Source: Nitrobacter vulgaris | GTDB lineage: Bacteria > Pseudomonadota > Alphaproteobacteria > Rhizobiales > Xanthobacteraceae | NCBI RefSeq assembly: GCF_002028545.1 | Contig: NZ_MWPQ01000039.1 | Coordinates: forward strand, 97,973 to 161,972 | Length of the DNA stretch: 64,000 bases | Direction of reading: 5' to 3' | Shown here: in pieces, positions 9,308 through 18,938 of the stretch | Layout: each line of letters opens with the position of its first letter | How positions within the stretch are numbered: position 1 is the stretch's first letter | Notes under the pieces: generated by a model | What the model was told of the DNA's origin: nothing | Seen by the model: the letters and a program-made list of their open reading frames with translations, nothing else | The model's database searches: none | Position numbers and translations under genes: made by a program

Positions 9308-9577
9308 CTATCCCGGCTCCGTGAAGCGGATTCCCATCATCTCGCCGTTTCGCCAGACGCGCTCGCATTCCCTCGGCGTTGAATTCGGCACCAGCGCGAC
9401 GCCGAAACGCTTTGGCACAGTCAGACCGGAGGCAATCACCAGGCGCGCGCCATCGTGGGAGATGTCCATCACCTCACACTCCGATTTGGATCTGCCCTCG
9501 ACCGAGTCGAGCACAAGCCACGCTCGCTGATGCCGCCGACGCATCCGCCGAATCGCACGTTTCTGTTTGATGCGCAT
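9308..9577 (-). CDS. PilZ-domain protein
   Basis: This 89-residue protein has a basic N-terminus (IRRMRRRHQRAW) followed by the PilZ hallmark DISHDGARLVI. PilZ domains often bind cyclic di-GMP through an RxxxR and a (D/N)xSxxG motif; both are recognisable here. It probably acts as a small single-domain c-di-GMP effector. It is convergent with the UDG gene (13-nt gap) and is not obviously in an operon. Its target cannot be told from the sequence. Confidence 0.8.
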   Translation of the reverse strand: MRIKQKRAIRRMRRRHQRAWLVLDSVEGRSKSECEVMDISHDGARLVIASGLTVPKRFGVALVPNSTPRECERVWRNGEMMGIRFTEPG

Positions 9578-9668
9578 GTCGAGAGCAAATCACCTCAACC
9601 CTAAAATTAAGTTGAACCGATCCTTTAAAGTTTAACGACCGGATCGACCTCCGTCAGGCTTGCTACTC

Positions 9669-10142
9669 TCATCCCCTCGCCCGCAACAACCGGCCCTTTT
9701 CGCGGCCCCAGTCGCGCTTCTTCTCGGTCTCGCGCTTGTCGTGCAGTTTCTTGCCCTTGGCAATCGCCAGCAACAGCTTGGCCCGGCCGCGTTCGTTGAA
9801 ATAGAGCTTGAGCGGAATCAGCGTCATCCCCTCACGATCGACCGCACCCATCAGCTTGTTGATCTGCTTCCTGTGCAGCAACAGCTTGCGCGGCCGCTTC
9901 GGCTCGTGATTGAAGCGGTTGGCTTGCAGATATTCGGGGATGTTGGAATTGATAAGCCAGATTTCGCCGTTCTTTGAATCGGCGTAGGATTCGGCAATCG
10001 TGGTCTTACCGTTACGAATCGATTTGACCTCCGTACCGGTCAGCGCAATGCCGGCTTCGACGGTATCCTCGATCGCATAGTTGAATCGCGCCTTGCGATT
10101 CTCCGCGACGACCTTGATGGCGCGCTCGCCTTTCTCGGCCAT
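9669..10142 (-). CDS. smpB: SsrA-binding protein SmpB
   Basis: SmpB carries tmRNA to stalled ribosomes for trans-translation. The 157 residues include [31 protein letters not shown] and the basic tail [17 protein letters not shown] that enters the mRNA channel. Length is standard. The tmRNA gene itself is not seen in this window. smpB lies downstream of mscL and dapA in the same direction. Confidence 0.96.
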   Translation of the reverse strand: MAEKGERAIKVVAENRKARFNYAIEDTVEAGIALTGTEVKSIRNGKTTIAESYADSKNGEIWLINSNIPEYLQANRFNHEPKRPRKLLLHRKQINKLMGAVDREGMTLIPLKLYFNERGRAKLLLAIAKGKKLHDKRETEKKRDWGREKGRLLRARG

Positions 10143-10209
10143 ATCCCTGAAACCTCCAGGCGTTATCTTTCGAGGGACGGCGGCGACACCGATCTGGCGG
10201 CGTTGCGTC

Positions 10210-10629
10210 CTATACCTTCGCTTTCAGGAGATCGCGAATCTCGGTCAGCAATTCTTCCTCGCGAGAAGGCTTCGGCGGCGCGGCAGGCGCTGCCTCATCC
10301 TTGCGCTTCAGCTTGTTCATGCCCTTGATGACCATGAAGAGGACGAAAGCGACAATTATAAAATTCAACGACAGCGTGAGGAAGTTGCCCCAAGCCAATA
10401 CCGCACCTTGCTTCTTCGCATCCGCAAGGTTGGTCGCAGTGACGGCCTTCGAGAGACCCGTGAAATAGTTGGAAAAATCGAGGCCGCCGGTAACGGCGCC
10501 GATGATCGGCATGATGACGTCGGCTACCATCGAGGACACAATGGCCCCGAAGGCGGCGCCGATGATGACGCCGACGGCGAGATCGACGACATTGCCCTTC
10601 ATCGCAAATTCACGAAATTCTTTGATCAT
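10210..10629 (-). CDS. mscL: large-conductance mechanosensitive channel
   Basis: MscL opens under membrane tension to release solutes during osmotic downshock. The ATG at 10629 follows GGAG by 6 nt and yields 139 residues starting [20 protein letters not shown], the canonical N-terminal helix and first membrane segment. TM2 lies near residues 70-100, and the basic and acidic C-terminal helix ends [15 protein letters not shown]. The longer frame to 10680 is not supported. Confidence 0.95.
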   Translation of the reverse strand: MIKEFREFAMKGNVVDLAVGVIIGAAFGAIVSSMVADVIMPIIGAVTGGLDFSNYFTGLSKAVTATNLADAKKQGAVLAWGNFLTLSLNFIIVAFVLFMVIKGMNKLKRKDEAAPAAPPKPSREEELLTEIRDLLKAKV

Positions 10630-10681
10630 CGCAATCTCCAGCAGTCCTTCACCGCCACGTGCGGCAGCAATTAGCCCCAAT

Positions 10682-11572
10682 TCAGTTCATCAAACCGGCA
10701 TGGACCATGGCATCGCGGATGAGCTTTCCGGTCGGCGGGGTCACCGGCATCAGCGGCAGCCGCACGACTTCGTCGATCCGGTCGAGCAGCTTGAGCGCAT
10801 GCTTTGCTCCGGCGAGACCAGGTTCCTTGAAAATAGCGTCGTGCAGCGGCACCAGGCGGTCCTGAATTGCGAGCCCGGTGGCATAGTCGCCCTTCAGGAC
10901 GGCGGACATCAGGCCCGCACACAATTTCGGCGCGACGTTCGCGACGACGGAGACGCAACCATGTCCGCCCGCCGCCATGAAGGCGAGCGCCGTCATATCC
11001 TCGCCCGACAACTGGATGAATTCTGGCCCCATCGCCCGGCGCTGCAGCGAGACCCGCGCCAGATTAGCGGTAGCATCCTTGACGCCGGCGATGTTCTTCA
11101 GTTCGAATAATCGCGCCATCGTTTCGACGGAAAGATCGACGACCGAGCGCGAAGGAATGTTGTAGATAATGATAGGAATACCAACCGCATCGTTCACGGT
11201 CTTGAAGTGTTGGTACAAACCTTCCTGGGTCGGCTTGTTGTAATACGGCGTCACCACCAGCACTGCGTCAGCGCCGGCCTTCTCGGCATGCAAGGCCAGA
11301 TCGACGGCTTCGCGGGTCGAATTTGAACCCGCGCCCGCGATCACCGGCACACGACCCCCGGCCTCCTCGATGCACCATTCCACGACCTTGCGGTGTTCGT
11401 CGTGGCTCAGCGTCGGACTCTCACCAGTTGTGCCGACCGGCACAAGCCCGTGGACTCCTTCGGCGATCTGCCAATTCACCAGACTACGAAAGGCGGCCTC
11501 GTCAACGGAGCCGTTCTTGAATGGCGTCACCAGGGCCGTGTACGATCCTTGGAACTTCGCCGTGCTTGCCAT
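10682..11572 (-). CDS. dapA: 4-hydroxy-tetrahydrodipicolinate synthase
   Basis: DapA condenses pyruvate with aspartate semialdehyde, the first dedicated step to lysine and meso-diaminopimelate. The 296-residue TIM barrel has the [10 protein letters not shown] motif and the catalytic Tyr region ([16 protein letters not shown]). The Schiff-base lysine lies in [12 protein letters not shown] at 11572. It is divergent from the transglycosylase gene across a 234-nt gap that should hold both promoters. Both products feed peptidoglycan turnover, but co-regulation is not shown. Confidence 0.95.
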   Translation of the reverse strand: MASTAKFQGSYTALVTPFKNGSVDEAAFRSLVNWQIAEGVHGLVPVGTTGESPTLSHDEHRKVVEWCIEEAGGRVPVIAGAGSNSTREAVDLALHAEKAGADAVLVVTPYYNKPTQEGLYQHFKTVNDAVGIPIIIYNIPSRSVVDLSVETMARLFELKNIAGVKDATANLARVSLQRRAMGPEFIQLSGEDMTALAFMAAGGHGCVSVVANVAPKLCAGLMSAVLKGDYATGLAIQDRLVPLHDAIFKEPGLAGAKHALKLLDRIDEVVRLPLMPVTPPTGKLIRDAMVHAGLMN

Positions 11573-11806
11573 TAGTCCGCTCCAACACGTTGCGCGGCTT
11601 CGCCGTCTGCCGATTTTGATGCTGGATCAGTCATATCGGGTCTGACGCTGCCACGAAAGGTCCACGGCTGAAGCCATGGCCGCGATTCCGCCGTTGTCGA
11701 GGCATATGATCGCAATGTCGGGGTTTTAGTGTTTTGTCCACACATTCAATGAAATAGTAAATAAGATTTTAGGGGCCTGCCTAATTCGCTGAAAAAGGGA
11801 TTTGTC

Positions 11807-14044
11807 GTGACATCGCCTGCCCGTGCATCAAAGCTACGAACCGCGGCTTTAGGCGCGAGTCTGGTGGCGGCCGCGCTCTGGGCGGGGATCGCCCATGCGG
11901 AGAAAGTCGCCAAAAGTTCCGCGCCGAAGTCGAAACCTTCAGGCCACGCCGTTCCAAAACCCGTCTCCGGCCATGGGCACGGCAAGACCGTCGCTCCGAG
12001 CAAAAGCAAGACCGTCGCTCCGAGCAAAAGCAAGGCCCCCGCAGCCTCGATCATTCAACCAGCTACACGTCAGCACGCCACGCTTCCCGCGCCACCGGCT
12101 CGCAAGCCCGCTCCACGAGCTGCGATGGCCGTAACGTCATCGACCTCGCGCACCGATGTCGCTGCGCTTGAGAATGTCATAGACCTTACCCACAAGAATA
12201 AATTTTCGGAGGCCACCCAGGTCCAGGCCAGCATGACAGACCCGGTGGCTCGCAAGCTCGCCGAGTGGATCATCCTGCGCAGCAACGACAACGGCGCGCC
12301 GACCGAGCGCTACCGCGCCTTCCTCGACGCCAATCCGAGTTGGCCCTCGCAGACATTCCTACGCCGGCGCGCGGAAGCTGCGCTATGGGACGACCATCGC
12401 GACGGCGCCACTGTGATGGCCTGGTTCGAAAATGAACGACCACTGTCGGGCAAAGGACGCTTTGCTCTGGCAAGCGCGCTGCTCACACGCGGAGACCGCG
12501 CCCGCGCCGAGCAATTGGTCCGCGAGGCCTGGCGGACAGATGCGATGTCGGCCGCGGTCGAGGGAAAAGCGCTGGAGATGTTCGGAGCGCTGATTACGCC
12601 GAGCGACCACAAGGCGCGCATGGATTACATGCTTTACGGCGAGGACCGCGAAGTCGGAATGCGTGCGGCGCAGCGTCTCGGAAGGTCGCAAGAGGCCCTC
12701 GCCAAGGCGCGGATTGCGGCCGATCACAAATCATCCAGCCTACGCGCACTGCTCGAGAAAGTACCACACGAACTGCACAGCGATCCTGGCTATGTCTTGG
12801 CCTACATTCAGCTACTGCGTCGTGAAGAGAAGTTTGCGGAAGCTGCGCGGCTGATGCAGAGCGCGCCGCGGGATCCCAACCGGCTTTACAATGTCGATCA
12901 GTGGTGGATCGAGCGGCGGCTGCTCGCGCGCAAGATGATCGACGTCGGAGACTACCGCACCGCGTATCTCATCGCCCGCGACGCGGCGCTCCCCGCGCGC
13001 GATATCTACAAAACGGAACAAGAGTTTACCGCCGGCTGGATCGCTCTCCGCTTCCTGAAGGACCCCAATACGGCCGCCCGGCATTTTGCGCGCATCGGCG
13101 TCGGCAGCGTCAATCCGACCGCGCTGGCGCGGGCCGGCTACTGGCAGGGTCGCGCCGCCGAAGCGGCAGGCCGGATTCAGGAGTCTCGTCGCGCCTACGC
13201 GTCGGCGGCGGAACAATCCACCAGTTACTATGGTCAACTCGCACGCGCCAAGCTCGGGCTCCCGCAGATCGAACTGCACAGCGTTCCAAGCAGCCGGTCA
13301 CGAGGAATCGAGCGGCTCGAGATAGTCCGCGCCACGGAGCTTCTCTACGCTCTCGGCAAAGACGACCTCGCAATTCCGATCCTTGCCGATATAGGCGCAA
13401 ACGGCGACCCCGATGCGGTGTTGGGGCTTGGCGAACTCGCCGCACGTCATGGCGACGCGCAGGGAATGCTGCTCGCTGGCAAGGCCGCGCTAAATCGCGG
13501 ATTGCCATTCGATTTCTATGCCTACCCGGTCAGTGGAATGCCGCCGGTCAAATCAATTGGACCGGATGTGGAGCGCAGCATCATCTATGCGATTGCCCGA
13601 CAGGAAAGCGCCTTCAATCCGTCGGTGGTCTCGCCGGCGCACGCCTACGGGCTGATGCAAGTGACGCCGGATGCTGGACGGTATGTCTGCAAGAAGTACG
13701 GCGCCAGCTTCGACCTTCATCGCCTGAAGACCGACACCGCCTACAATGCTGCACTCGGCGCAGCGGAGCTCGGTGGCCTGCTCGAAGACTATCGCGGCTC
13801 TTACATCATGACGTTCGCGGCCTACAATGCCGGCCGCGGCAGCGTCCAAAAATGGATCGCGCGTTACGGTGATCCGCGGGACCCGGGAGTCGATGCGGTG
13901 GACTGGGTCGAACTGATCCCGTTCTCGGAGACGCGCAACTACGTGCAGCGAATAATGGAAAACCTGCAGGTCTATCGCGCCCGCTTTGGCGGCGGCTCGA
14001 AGTTACAGATCGAGGCGGACTTGCAGCGCGGCGCTAACCAGTGA
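11807..14044 (+). CDS. slt: soluble lytic murein transglycosylase
   Basis: Cleaves the MurNAc-GlcNAc bond of peptidoglycan to give 1,6-anhydro ends. GTG at 11807 follows AGGGA by about 7 nt. The 745-residue product has a signal peptide (ALGASLVAAALWAGIAHAE), a Ser/Lys/Pro-rich linker, a long alpha-helical superhelix and a C-terminal SLT domain. The SLT domain has the catalytic Glu in ARQESAF, AYGLMQVTPDAG and AAYNAGRGSVQKW. The linker contains an exact 24-bp tandem duplication. It should act in the periplasm. Length is in the family range. Confidence 0.93.
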   Translation: MTSPARASKLRTAALGASLVAAALWAGIAHAEKVAKSSAPKSKPSGHAVPKPVSGHGHGKTVAPSKSKTVAPSKSKAPAASIIQPATRQHATLPAPPARKPAPRAAMAVTSSTSRTDVAALENVIDLTHKNKFSEATQVQASMTDPVARKLAEWIILRSNDNGAPTERYRAFLDANPSWPSQTFLRRRAEAALWDDHRDGATVMAWFENERPLSGKGRFALASALLTRGDRARAEQLVREAWRTDAMSAAVEGKALEMFGALITPSDHKARMDYMLYGEDREVGMRAAQRLGRSQEALAKARIAADHKSSSLRALLEKVPHELHSDPGYVLAYIQLLRREEKFAEAARLMQSAPRDPNRLYNVDQWWIERRLLARKMIDVGDYRTAYLIARDAALPARDIYKTEQEFTAGWIALRFLKDPNTAARHFARIGVGSVNPTALARAGYWQGRAAEAAGRIQESRRAYASAAEQSTSYYGQLARAKLGLPQIELHSVPSSRSRGIERLEIVRATELLYALGKDDLAIPILADIGANGDPDAVLGLGELAARHGDAQGMLLAGKAALNRGLPFDFYAYPVSGMPPVKSIGPDVERSIIYAIARQESAFNPSVVSPAHAYGLMQVTPDAGRYVCKKYGASFDLHRLKTDTAYNAALGAAELGGLLEDYRGSYIMTFAAYNAGRGSVQKWIARYGDPRDPGVDAVDWVELIPFSETRNYVQRIMENLQVYRARFGGGSKLQIEADLQRGANQ
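11984..12031 (+). repeat. 24-bp tandem repeat inside slt
   Basis: Two exact head-to-tail copies of a 24-bp unit encode KTVAPSKS twice in the linker after the signal peptide. The unit is a multiple of three, so copy-number change keeps the frame. Confidence 0.9.
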
Positions 14045-14523
14045 CGTTTGGAGACGAATAACGCCTCGTGCCGGGCACAGTCCACGTGGAGGAAACGTCC
14101 TTGGTGGTCCTCCTTGCCGGCTGCGGAACTTCGTTTGCGGAACAAGATTGACGCGAGTGCCTGGAGCAACGGAGCCTGCGCGCAGGCCCGATCAATCCGT
14201 CCCATTCGAAAGCTTTTTTGCTTCTAGCTGAATCAGAAGCGAGCTTTGGATTAACGCATCTTCTTCGCGCGAACCGGCATCTACTTCGCTCAAAAACGCT
14301 AGGGACACTCCAGCAGAACCGCATCTACGCGTGAACGCCGTAATATCGGATTTGTCGCCGCTATCTCCGTCGCCGATGAAAGTGTCCAGGCTGCTCACGA
14401 CCCGTGGCCAAATGCGTCGAGAGGTCCTTATCAGTGGTTCAGACGATCGTCGTCCTTGTCCCGCTCAGCGGCGGCGCAGCACCTTCCCTGAAACTGAGCA
14501 AACATCTGGCTTCGCCACAAAAC
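14045..14523. other. intergenic stretch without a supported gene
   Basis: About 480 nt lie between the transglycosylase stop and the porin terminator. Short frames exist on both strands (for example a GTG-started 68-codon minus frame at 14192-14398), but none has a good ribosome-binding site or recognisable family. It may hold decayed coding sequence. I see no RNA gene. Confidence 0.4.
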
Positions 14524-14553
14524 AAAACCCCGGCGGTCTCCCGCCGGGGTTTT
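14524..14553 (-). terminator. rho-independent terminator of the porin gene
   Basis: Perfect 13-bp stem AAAACCCCGGCGG / CCGCCGGGGTTTT with a 4-nt TCTC loop. It lies 29 nt past the porin stop and has T runs in both orientations, so it could also end readthrough from the transglycosylase side. Confidence 0.87.
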
Positions 14554-14581
14554 ATGAGAGTGCGTCGTCAGACGATGTGTC

Positions 14582-16132
14582 TTACCAGGTGCGCTGAGCG
14601 CGGAACATAACGGTCCAGATGTCCTGATCCTTCAGCTGATAATTGCCCGTCGCCTTGTAGACCGCGTAGTTGTTTGGAAGATTCGCCACACCGGCGTGCT
14701 TCTGATCCAACATGGAGTACACTCCTTCCGTCGTGAACGTCAGGTTCTTGACTGGCGTCCAGCGAAGGTTTGCACCGACCTGCGCGATGTTGAAATCGGG
14801 GTTGCAGGAGGTGAAACCCGCACCAAGGGCCCGCGGAATTGAGACACCGCACATATATGACTTGGCTTCGCCGGTGAAGCTGACCGCTGCGTAGGCGCCG
14901 AATACCGAACTGCTCCAGTGCGGACTCCAGTTGTGGGTGAAGGCGCCGCGCATGCCCCAGGTCGAGACCAGTTGAAGCTGGCCGTTGGGTGCATAGACAG
15001 AATCGGGCGCAAAGCCGAAGCCAACGCTGCTAATGCCGCCGCCGCCGCCGTAGATGAGGTTAGCACCTGCCAAAGCGGTCATGTCCTGGATGTTGTAGCG
15101 GGTCGCACCGTTGGTGTAGACACCCGAGACATTGATCACGTCACCCGGACCAGTCGGGATGTTCTTGATCGTCAGAGCGCCTTGACCGGCCCAACCCCAC
15201 TTGCCTCCGGGACCGCCGCCGGTTTCAACGCCAGTGTAGTAAGCCGGGTTGTTATGATGCCCTGCGAGCGAGGCCTGGAACATACCCCAAGCTTGATCGA
15301 CGCGGAGCTGGCCGACGATATCCGGAAAAGTGGTTCCACCATAGGCGCTGAGGCCGTAGCCGAGCTGGGGGGTGCCGTAGGGGACGGGACCGAAGAAGGG
15401 GGGTTGAACATCGAGGATGGCGTTGCCGGGCGGCGCTATCCCGAGGTTTTGAATGCCGGGCTGGTAGTATGCGCTCGGATCCTGCACCCCGATCGAAGCT
15501 GATACGCCGTTGCCGAACTCTGTCGTGTAAGTGAACTGGTTCACGCCCGTGAGCGCGCCGCCACCGCCGACAAGACCGTCATAGACGTTTCCGGGATATT
15601 GCCCCCAGGGAGCACTAAACTGAGAAGCAGCTTTACCGATCGTGAAGCCAGCAAACTGGATGAAGGCGTGGAACACACCAAGCTGGCCGCCGAGTACGCC
15701 GCCGTTCGGGTTTCCGTCATACGCACTCCCGCCGACGCGCACACCTTGGTAGCCGCCCGAGGTCCAGGTGAAGACACCCTCGAAAAAGGTGCGAACCACG
15801 CCGTACTCTGTCGCGGTTCGGGTGTCGATGGTCAGGTCCGATCGCGCGCGCCAAGTGAAAGCGTTGGAGCTACGGTTCTGCGCACCGGCCTGAAGCCCAG
15901 TGTTGCCTTGGAAGATCGTATTCGTATTGACGCCCAGATCGGCGCGCATATAGCCGCCGAGCTTGATGCAGGTGTCGGTGCCGGGGATGTAATAGAAGCC
16001 CGCGCCATACAGGGAGCAGACCTTCACGTATTCGACCGCTTTGGCCTTTAACGGAAGATCGGCAGCGTGAGCCCCGCTCATGACGACCAGCCCTGCCGCC
16101 GAGCCGAGGTAAAGGCTCTTCATCAAATTCAT
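14582..16132 (-). CDS. outer-membrane porin (Porin_2 family)
   Basis: Forms a general diffusion channel in the outer membrane. The ATG at 16132 is preceded by GGAGG at 7-8 nt and gives 516 residues. It begins with a signal peptide (MNLMKSLYLGSAAGLVVM, then SGAHA cleavage site) followed by the rhizobial porin hallmark CSLYGAGFYYIPGTDTCIKLGG. It ends in an aromatic beta-strand with terminal Trp (MFRAQRTW). Many Gly/Asn/aromatic-rich amphipathic strands lie between. Long porins of this type are abundant in Bradyrhizobium and Nitrobacter. It has its own terminator and a long upstream region, so it is probably monocistronic. Confidence 0.9.
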   Translation of the reverse strand: MNLMKSLYLGSAAGLVVMSGAHAADLPLKAKAVEYVKVCSLYGAGFYYIPGTDTCIKLGGYMRADLGVNTNTIFQGNTGLQAGAQNRSSNAFTWRARSDLTIDTRTATEYGVVRTFFEGVFTWTSGGYQGVRVGGSAYDGNPNGGVLGGQLGVFHAFIQFAGFTIGKAASQFSAPWGQYPGNVYDGLVGGGGALTGVNQFTYTTEFGNGVSASIGVQDPSAYYQPGIQNLGIAPPGNAILDVQPPFFGPVPYGTPQLGYGLSAYGGTTFPDIVGQLRVDQAWGMFQASLAGHHNNPAYYTGVETGGGPGGKWGWAGQGALTIKNIPTGPGDVINVSGVYTNGATRYNIQDMTALAGANLIYGGGGGISSVGFGFAPDSVYAPNGQLQLVSTWGMRGAFTHNWSPHWSSSVFGAYAAVSFTGEAKSYMCGVSIPRALGAGFTSCNPDFNIAQVGANLRWTPVKNLTFTTEGVYSMLDQKHAGVANLPNNYAVYKATGNYQLKDQDIWTVMFRAQRTW

Positions 16133-16811
16133 CGTCAAACCTCCAAGTTGCTCTGCAGGGCGACCGGGTCCGCTAAACGCAGCACTCAAGAGCGTTTCCC
16201 CAATTGCGGACTAACCGATAGCATTCGTGCTTGCTGACCCCCGCTCAACGCGAGGAGGGACGCAAACGGGCGACCAAACAGCGACCATCTAAAACAGAAC
16301 GACTTTGGGATGCCCCCCTCCGTCGCACGATCAGAATTACCGAACCGTCTTGCACACGCAATGAAGGAAGCTTCGAAATGGAATAAGTCGAAACGATTTT
16401 GGTGGCATGTTGCTCAAATGGCACATGCCAATCGCCTCATTTTTTTCGATAAGCCATTGGTTTTTAGTATATTTTTCTTTCAGCGTGTTTGAGGCGTCTA
16501 AAATGGCACATCCGCCCCACATGACACGCTGTTCGTCTCCGCTTCTCAAACATCGCAAATCATAGACACCTGATTCGATCCGTGGATCGCCGTTTCAAAG
16601 TTGGAAAAGCTACAACGAATTCAACGTTGTATGCTGGATAATACAATGCGAAGACCTGTACTTCTGCACCGCAAATGCAGGGTCGGGTGGTGCCGATCAG
16701 CATCGGCATCACAGATCTGCGTCACATAGTCTCATGGATTCAAGTGCTACGCCTTATCTCGCGATCATGTGCTTGCGGCTGGCGAGCGTGTCAGGCATAT
16801 CGGTCATCAGC
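16133..16811. promoter_or_regulatory. long AT-rich intergenic region upstream of the porin and the tRNA
   Basis: These 679 nt carry no convincing gene. The minus-strand part next to 16132 must hold the porin promoter and leader, including its GGAGG. The right end should hold the tRNA-Ser promoter. Short frames of 60-73 codons at 16310-16558 lack ribosome-binding sites and similarity. Confidence 0.45.
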
Positions 16812-16905
16812 GGAGCTGTGGCCGAGTGGCTGAAGGCGGCGGTTTGCTAAACCGTTATAGGGTTGTAAAGCCCTATCGAGGGTTCGAATCCCTCCGGCTC
16901 CGCCA
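16812..16905 (+). tRNA. tRNA-Ser (anticodon GCU)
   Basis: The sequence folds as a class II tRNA. Acceptor GGAGCTG pairs with CGGCTCC; the D-arm is GCCGAGTGGCTGAAGGC; and the anticodon loop TTTGCTAAA reads AGC/AGU serine codons. A long variable arm (about AGGGTTGTAAAGCCCT) is followed by the T-arm GGGTTCGAATCCC. Discriminator G and an encoded CCA end it at 16905. Its 3' half overlaps, on the other strand, the end of the serine recombinase gene, marking it as the island attachment site. Confidence 0.96.
16873..16905. other. putative left attachment site of the genomic island
   Basis: The 3' part of tRNA-Ser (T-arm and acceptor) is shared with the last codons of the serine recombinase, whose C-terminus reads RRDSNPR from the antisense of the T-arm. 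This is the usual arrangement when an element integrates at a tRNA 3' end and restores it. I did not find a second copy of this 3' end near the probable right end of the island. Confidence 0.6.
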
Positions 16906-18642
16906 TCTGCGTACATATCTGCGAACTTCGGGCAGCACATTGCCGCCCGAGCCTTGGGTAGAACTCACGACGGCTTTGCGAAGATCGTCGATATGCCCTT
17001 CAATCCGGATTTCATCGGTTCCAACCTCGATACGCTCCAAAACCGTAGAGAGGTAGATTTTGGTGCGAGCTGGACTCTCGCGTTCCAAGAGCCCGATCAT
17101 GAGCGTTCTGAAATGGGCAATGGCTTCCTCGGTAACCTCGTCAGTTCTACCAATCGCCGCCGTTGCCTCTGTCAGACGTGTCCGCGCCATGCCAAGTTCG
17201 TCGGCAGCGCGATGTAGATTGCGTTGGAAGAGCGGATCACTCTCCAAGGATGGCGCTAAACGAATGCTTGCCAAAAGACCTTCGATTGAAGCTTCTGCCA
17301 CCGATACCCGCGATTGTAAGGCTGGAAGATCCTGCATGGCCGAAGATGCCCGCTGCTGCCTCCGTCGCTGCAGTCCCAAGATCAATTCGCTCAAATGGCC
17401 TTGATCCAGTACTCTAGAACGAACCGCCGTCAGAACTGCCTCATCAAGCACCTTCTCCGGAATTCTCGGACCGCTGCAAACCATCTTGCCTCGATTGGCG
17501 GCGCTACAATAGTAGTATCGATACGCTCCACCTTTGCCTGTACGTAGCGTCATTGATGCACCACATTCGCTGCAGCGCGCGAGCCCGGACAGAAGCAGTG
17601 GGCTGCTCATCTGTTTGGCTTTTCCCGTCTTCGGGTCGCGACGTTGAAGGATGAGTTGAACGTCCTCGAACGTGCTCTTACTGACAATCGCGGGAACTCG
17701 CAGGAGTGCTGGTTCCAGCTCTTCGCGAAACTCGTTGATCGCCGGATCGACGCCCCAGTAATAGTCACCGAAATAAGCAGAATTGGTGAGGATACGGTGG
17801 ATAGTCTGGTTTCCCCAGCGTGATCCGGCCCTTGTCGTGATACCGCGGGTATTTAGCCATTTAGCAATAGCCTTGATACCGAGAGGCGGACTGGTGCCAT
17901 CGCCATGCAACGTAAGATCATAGATCCTCTCAATTACGGGCCTGCGATCTTCGTCGAACGTGACCACCTTGCGCTGGGAGTTGTTTGGAGCAGGAATCAA
18001 TTTCAGTCCATCTGGTGGTTTGCCACCCGGCCACCAACCATTTTGTACCATTTGACGACGCGCATTGAGGGAGTCTTCGGCAGAACGGTGAGAATGGTAT
18101 TCATCGAATAGCGTAGAGATTCGCTTTGCCACTAGGCCGCCGGCATTCTTTGCGAATGACTGAGACACCGAAAGAACTTCGATATCGTGGACGCGTAACA
18201 GTTTTTCCACGATGGCATAGTCGCTCGATGATCTTGCAAAGCGAGACGTCGTCCAGATGAGGATCTTGTCGAACGGCCGTTCGAGCGCCTGAGCGTCTTC
18301 GACCATCATCCGGAATTGCGGCCGATTTGTCGTTTTTGCAGACTTCCCCGGCTCGACGTAAACCGCCACAACTTCCAAGCCTCGCTCTTCGCAGTAGCGT
18401 CGCAACTGAGCTTCCTGTTCTGGAATCGATAGGTTGGATTCGACACTCCGCTTGCTTGAGACCCGCAGGTAAAGCACGACACGAATAGCACGGTCGCTAC
18501 GACGTCCCTTAACCGCTGTATTGCCGTTTGCAAGAGCACGACGCGCACTCGTCGAACGCAGCTTTTTTGACGTTACTCGGCCCAAGCTGTCCATTGAGAT
18601 TCGCACATGTGCCGGTCTATTCCGCGATTTCGAACGTGCCAT
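16873..18642 (-). CDS. large serine recombinase (site-specific integrase)
   Basis: Catalyses integration and excision of the island. ATG at 18642 follows GGAGGAG. The 589 residues comprise an N-terminal resolvase domain (catalytic Ser in VLYLRVSS; Arg motif TTSRFARSS), a recombinase domain (about 190-290) and a zinc ribbon (CSECGASM ... YYYCSAANRGKMVC). A coiled-coil-like C-terminal region follows (residues ~400-500). The last codons overlap the tRNA-Ser gene antisense. A TTG-started extension to 18663 is less likely. All domains look intact, so the enzyme may be active. Confidence 0.93.
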   Translation of the reverse strand: MARSKSRNRPAHVRISMDSLGRVTSKKLRSTSARRALANGNTAVKGRRSDRAIRVVLYLRVSSKRSVESNLSIPEQEAQLRRYCEERGLEVVAVYVEPGKSAKTTNRPQFRMMVEDAQALERPFDKILIWTTSRFARSSSDYAIVEKLLRVHDIEVLSVSQSFAKNAGGLVAKRISTLFDEYHSHRSAEDSLNARRQMVQNGWWPGGKPPDGLKLIPAPNNSQRKVVTFDEDRRPVIERIYDLTLHGDGTSPPLGIKAIAKWLNTRGITTRAGSRWGNQTIHRILTNSAYFGDYYWGVDPAINEFREELEPALLRVPAIVSKSTFEDVQLILQRRDPKTGKAKQMSSPLLLSGLARCSECGASMTLRTGKGGAYRYYYCSAANRGKMVCSGPRIPEKVLDEAVLTAVRSRVLDQGHLSELILGLQRRRQQRASSAMQDLPALQSRVSVAEASIEGLLASIRLAPSLESDPLFQRNLHRAADELGMARTRLTEATAAIGRTDEVTEEAIAHFRTLMIGLLERESPARTKIYLSTVLERIEVGTDEIRIEGHIDDLRKAVVSSTQGSGGNVLPEVRRYVRRWRSRRDSNPR

Positions 18643-18659
18643 TCGACCGCTCCTCCAGC

Positions 18660-18938
18660 TCAAAATTTGGGCAAATCGTCGAACAGGCTTTCTAAGGCGT
18701 CCAGCTCGCCTAGGCTAACCACCAATTCCTCCGGCAGATTATTAGCTACATGGTAAAGCATGCTGTGGGATCTCTCGCGGTGCCTCAAAACGATGTCCCG
18801 TCGACGCGTCTCAGAATTAGCCATCGGGCGCCGAGCCGCGTCACGTCCCCGCAAGCGTCGTTTCGTTTGAGGTCGCCGTCGCCGATACACTTGGTCCCGA
18901 CAGCCACTTGTTACAGACGGGATTTGGTCCCTGTTCAT
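18660..18938 (-). CDS. small basic protein upstream of the serine recombinase
   Basis: ATG at 18938 has GGAGG 8 nt upstream, giving 92 residues. The N-terminal half is very rich in Arg (YRRRRPQTKRRLRGRD). The C-terminal half is helical and acidic (NNLPEELVVSLGELDALESL). It ends 17 nt before the recombinase start, so the two are probably one transcript. No family is recognised. A DNA-binding helper of the recombinase, such as a directionality factor, would fit by position but is inference only. Confidence 0.55.
   Translation of the reverse strand: MNRDQIPSVTSGCRDQVYRRRRPQTKRRLRGRDAARRPMANSETRRRDIVLRHRERSHSMLYHVANNLPEELVVSLGELDALESLFDDLPKF

Noticed and set aside
14192..14398. 68-codon minus-strand frame between slt and the porin
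   Set aside because: GTG start, no ribosome-binding site and no recognisable similarity.
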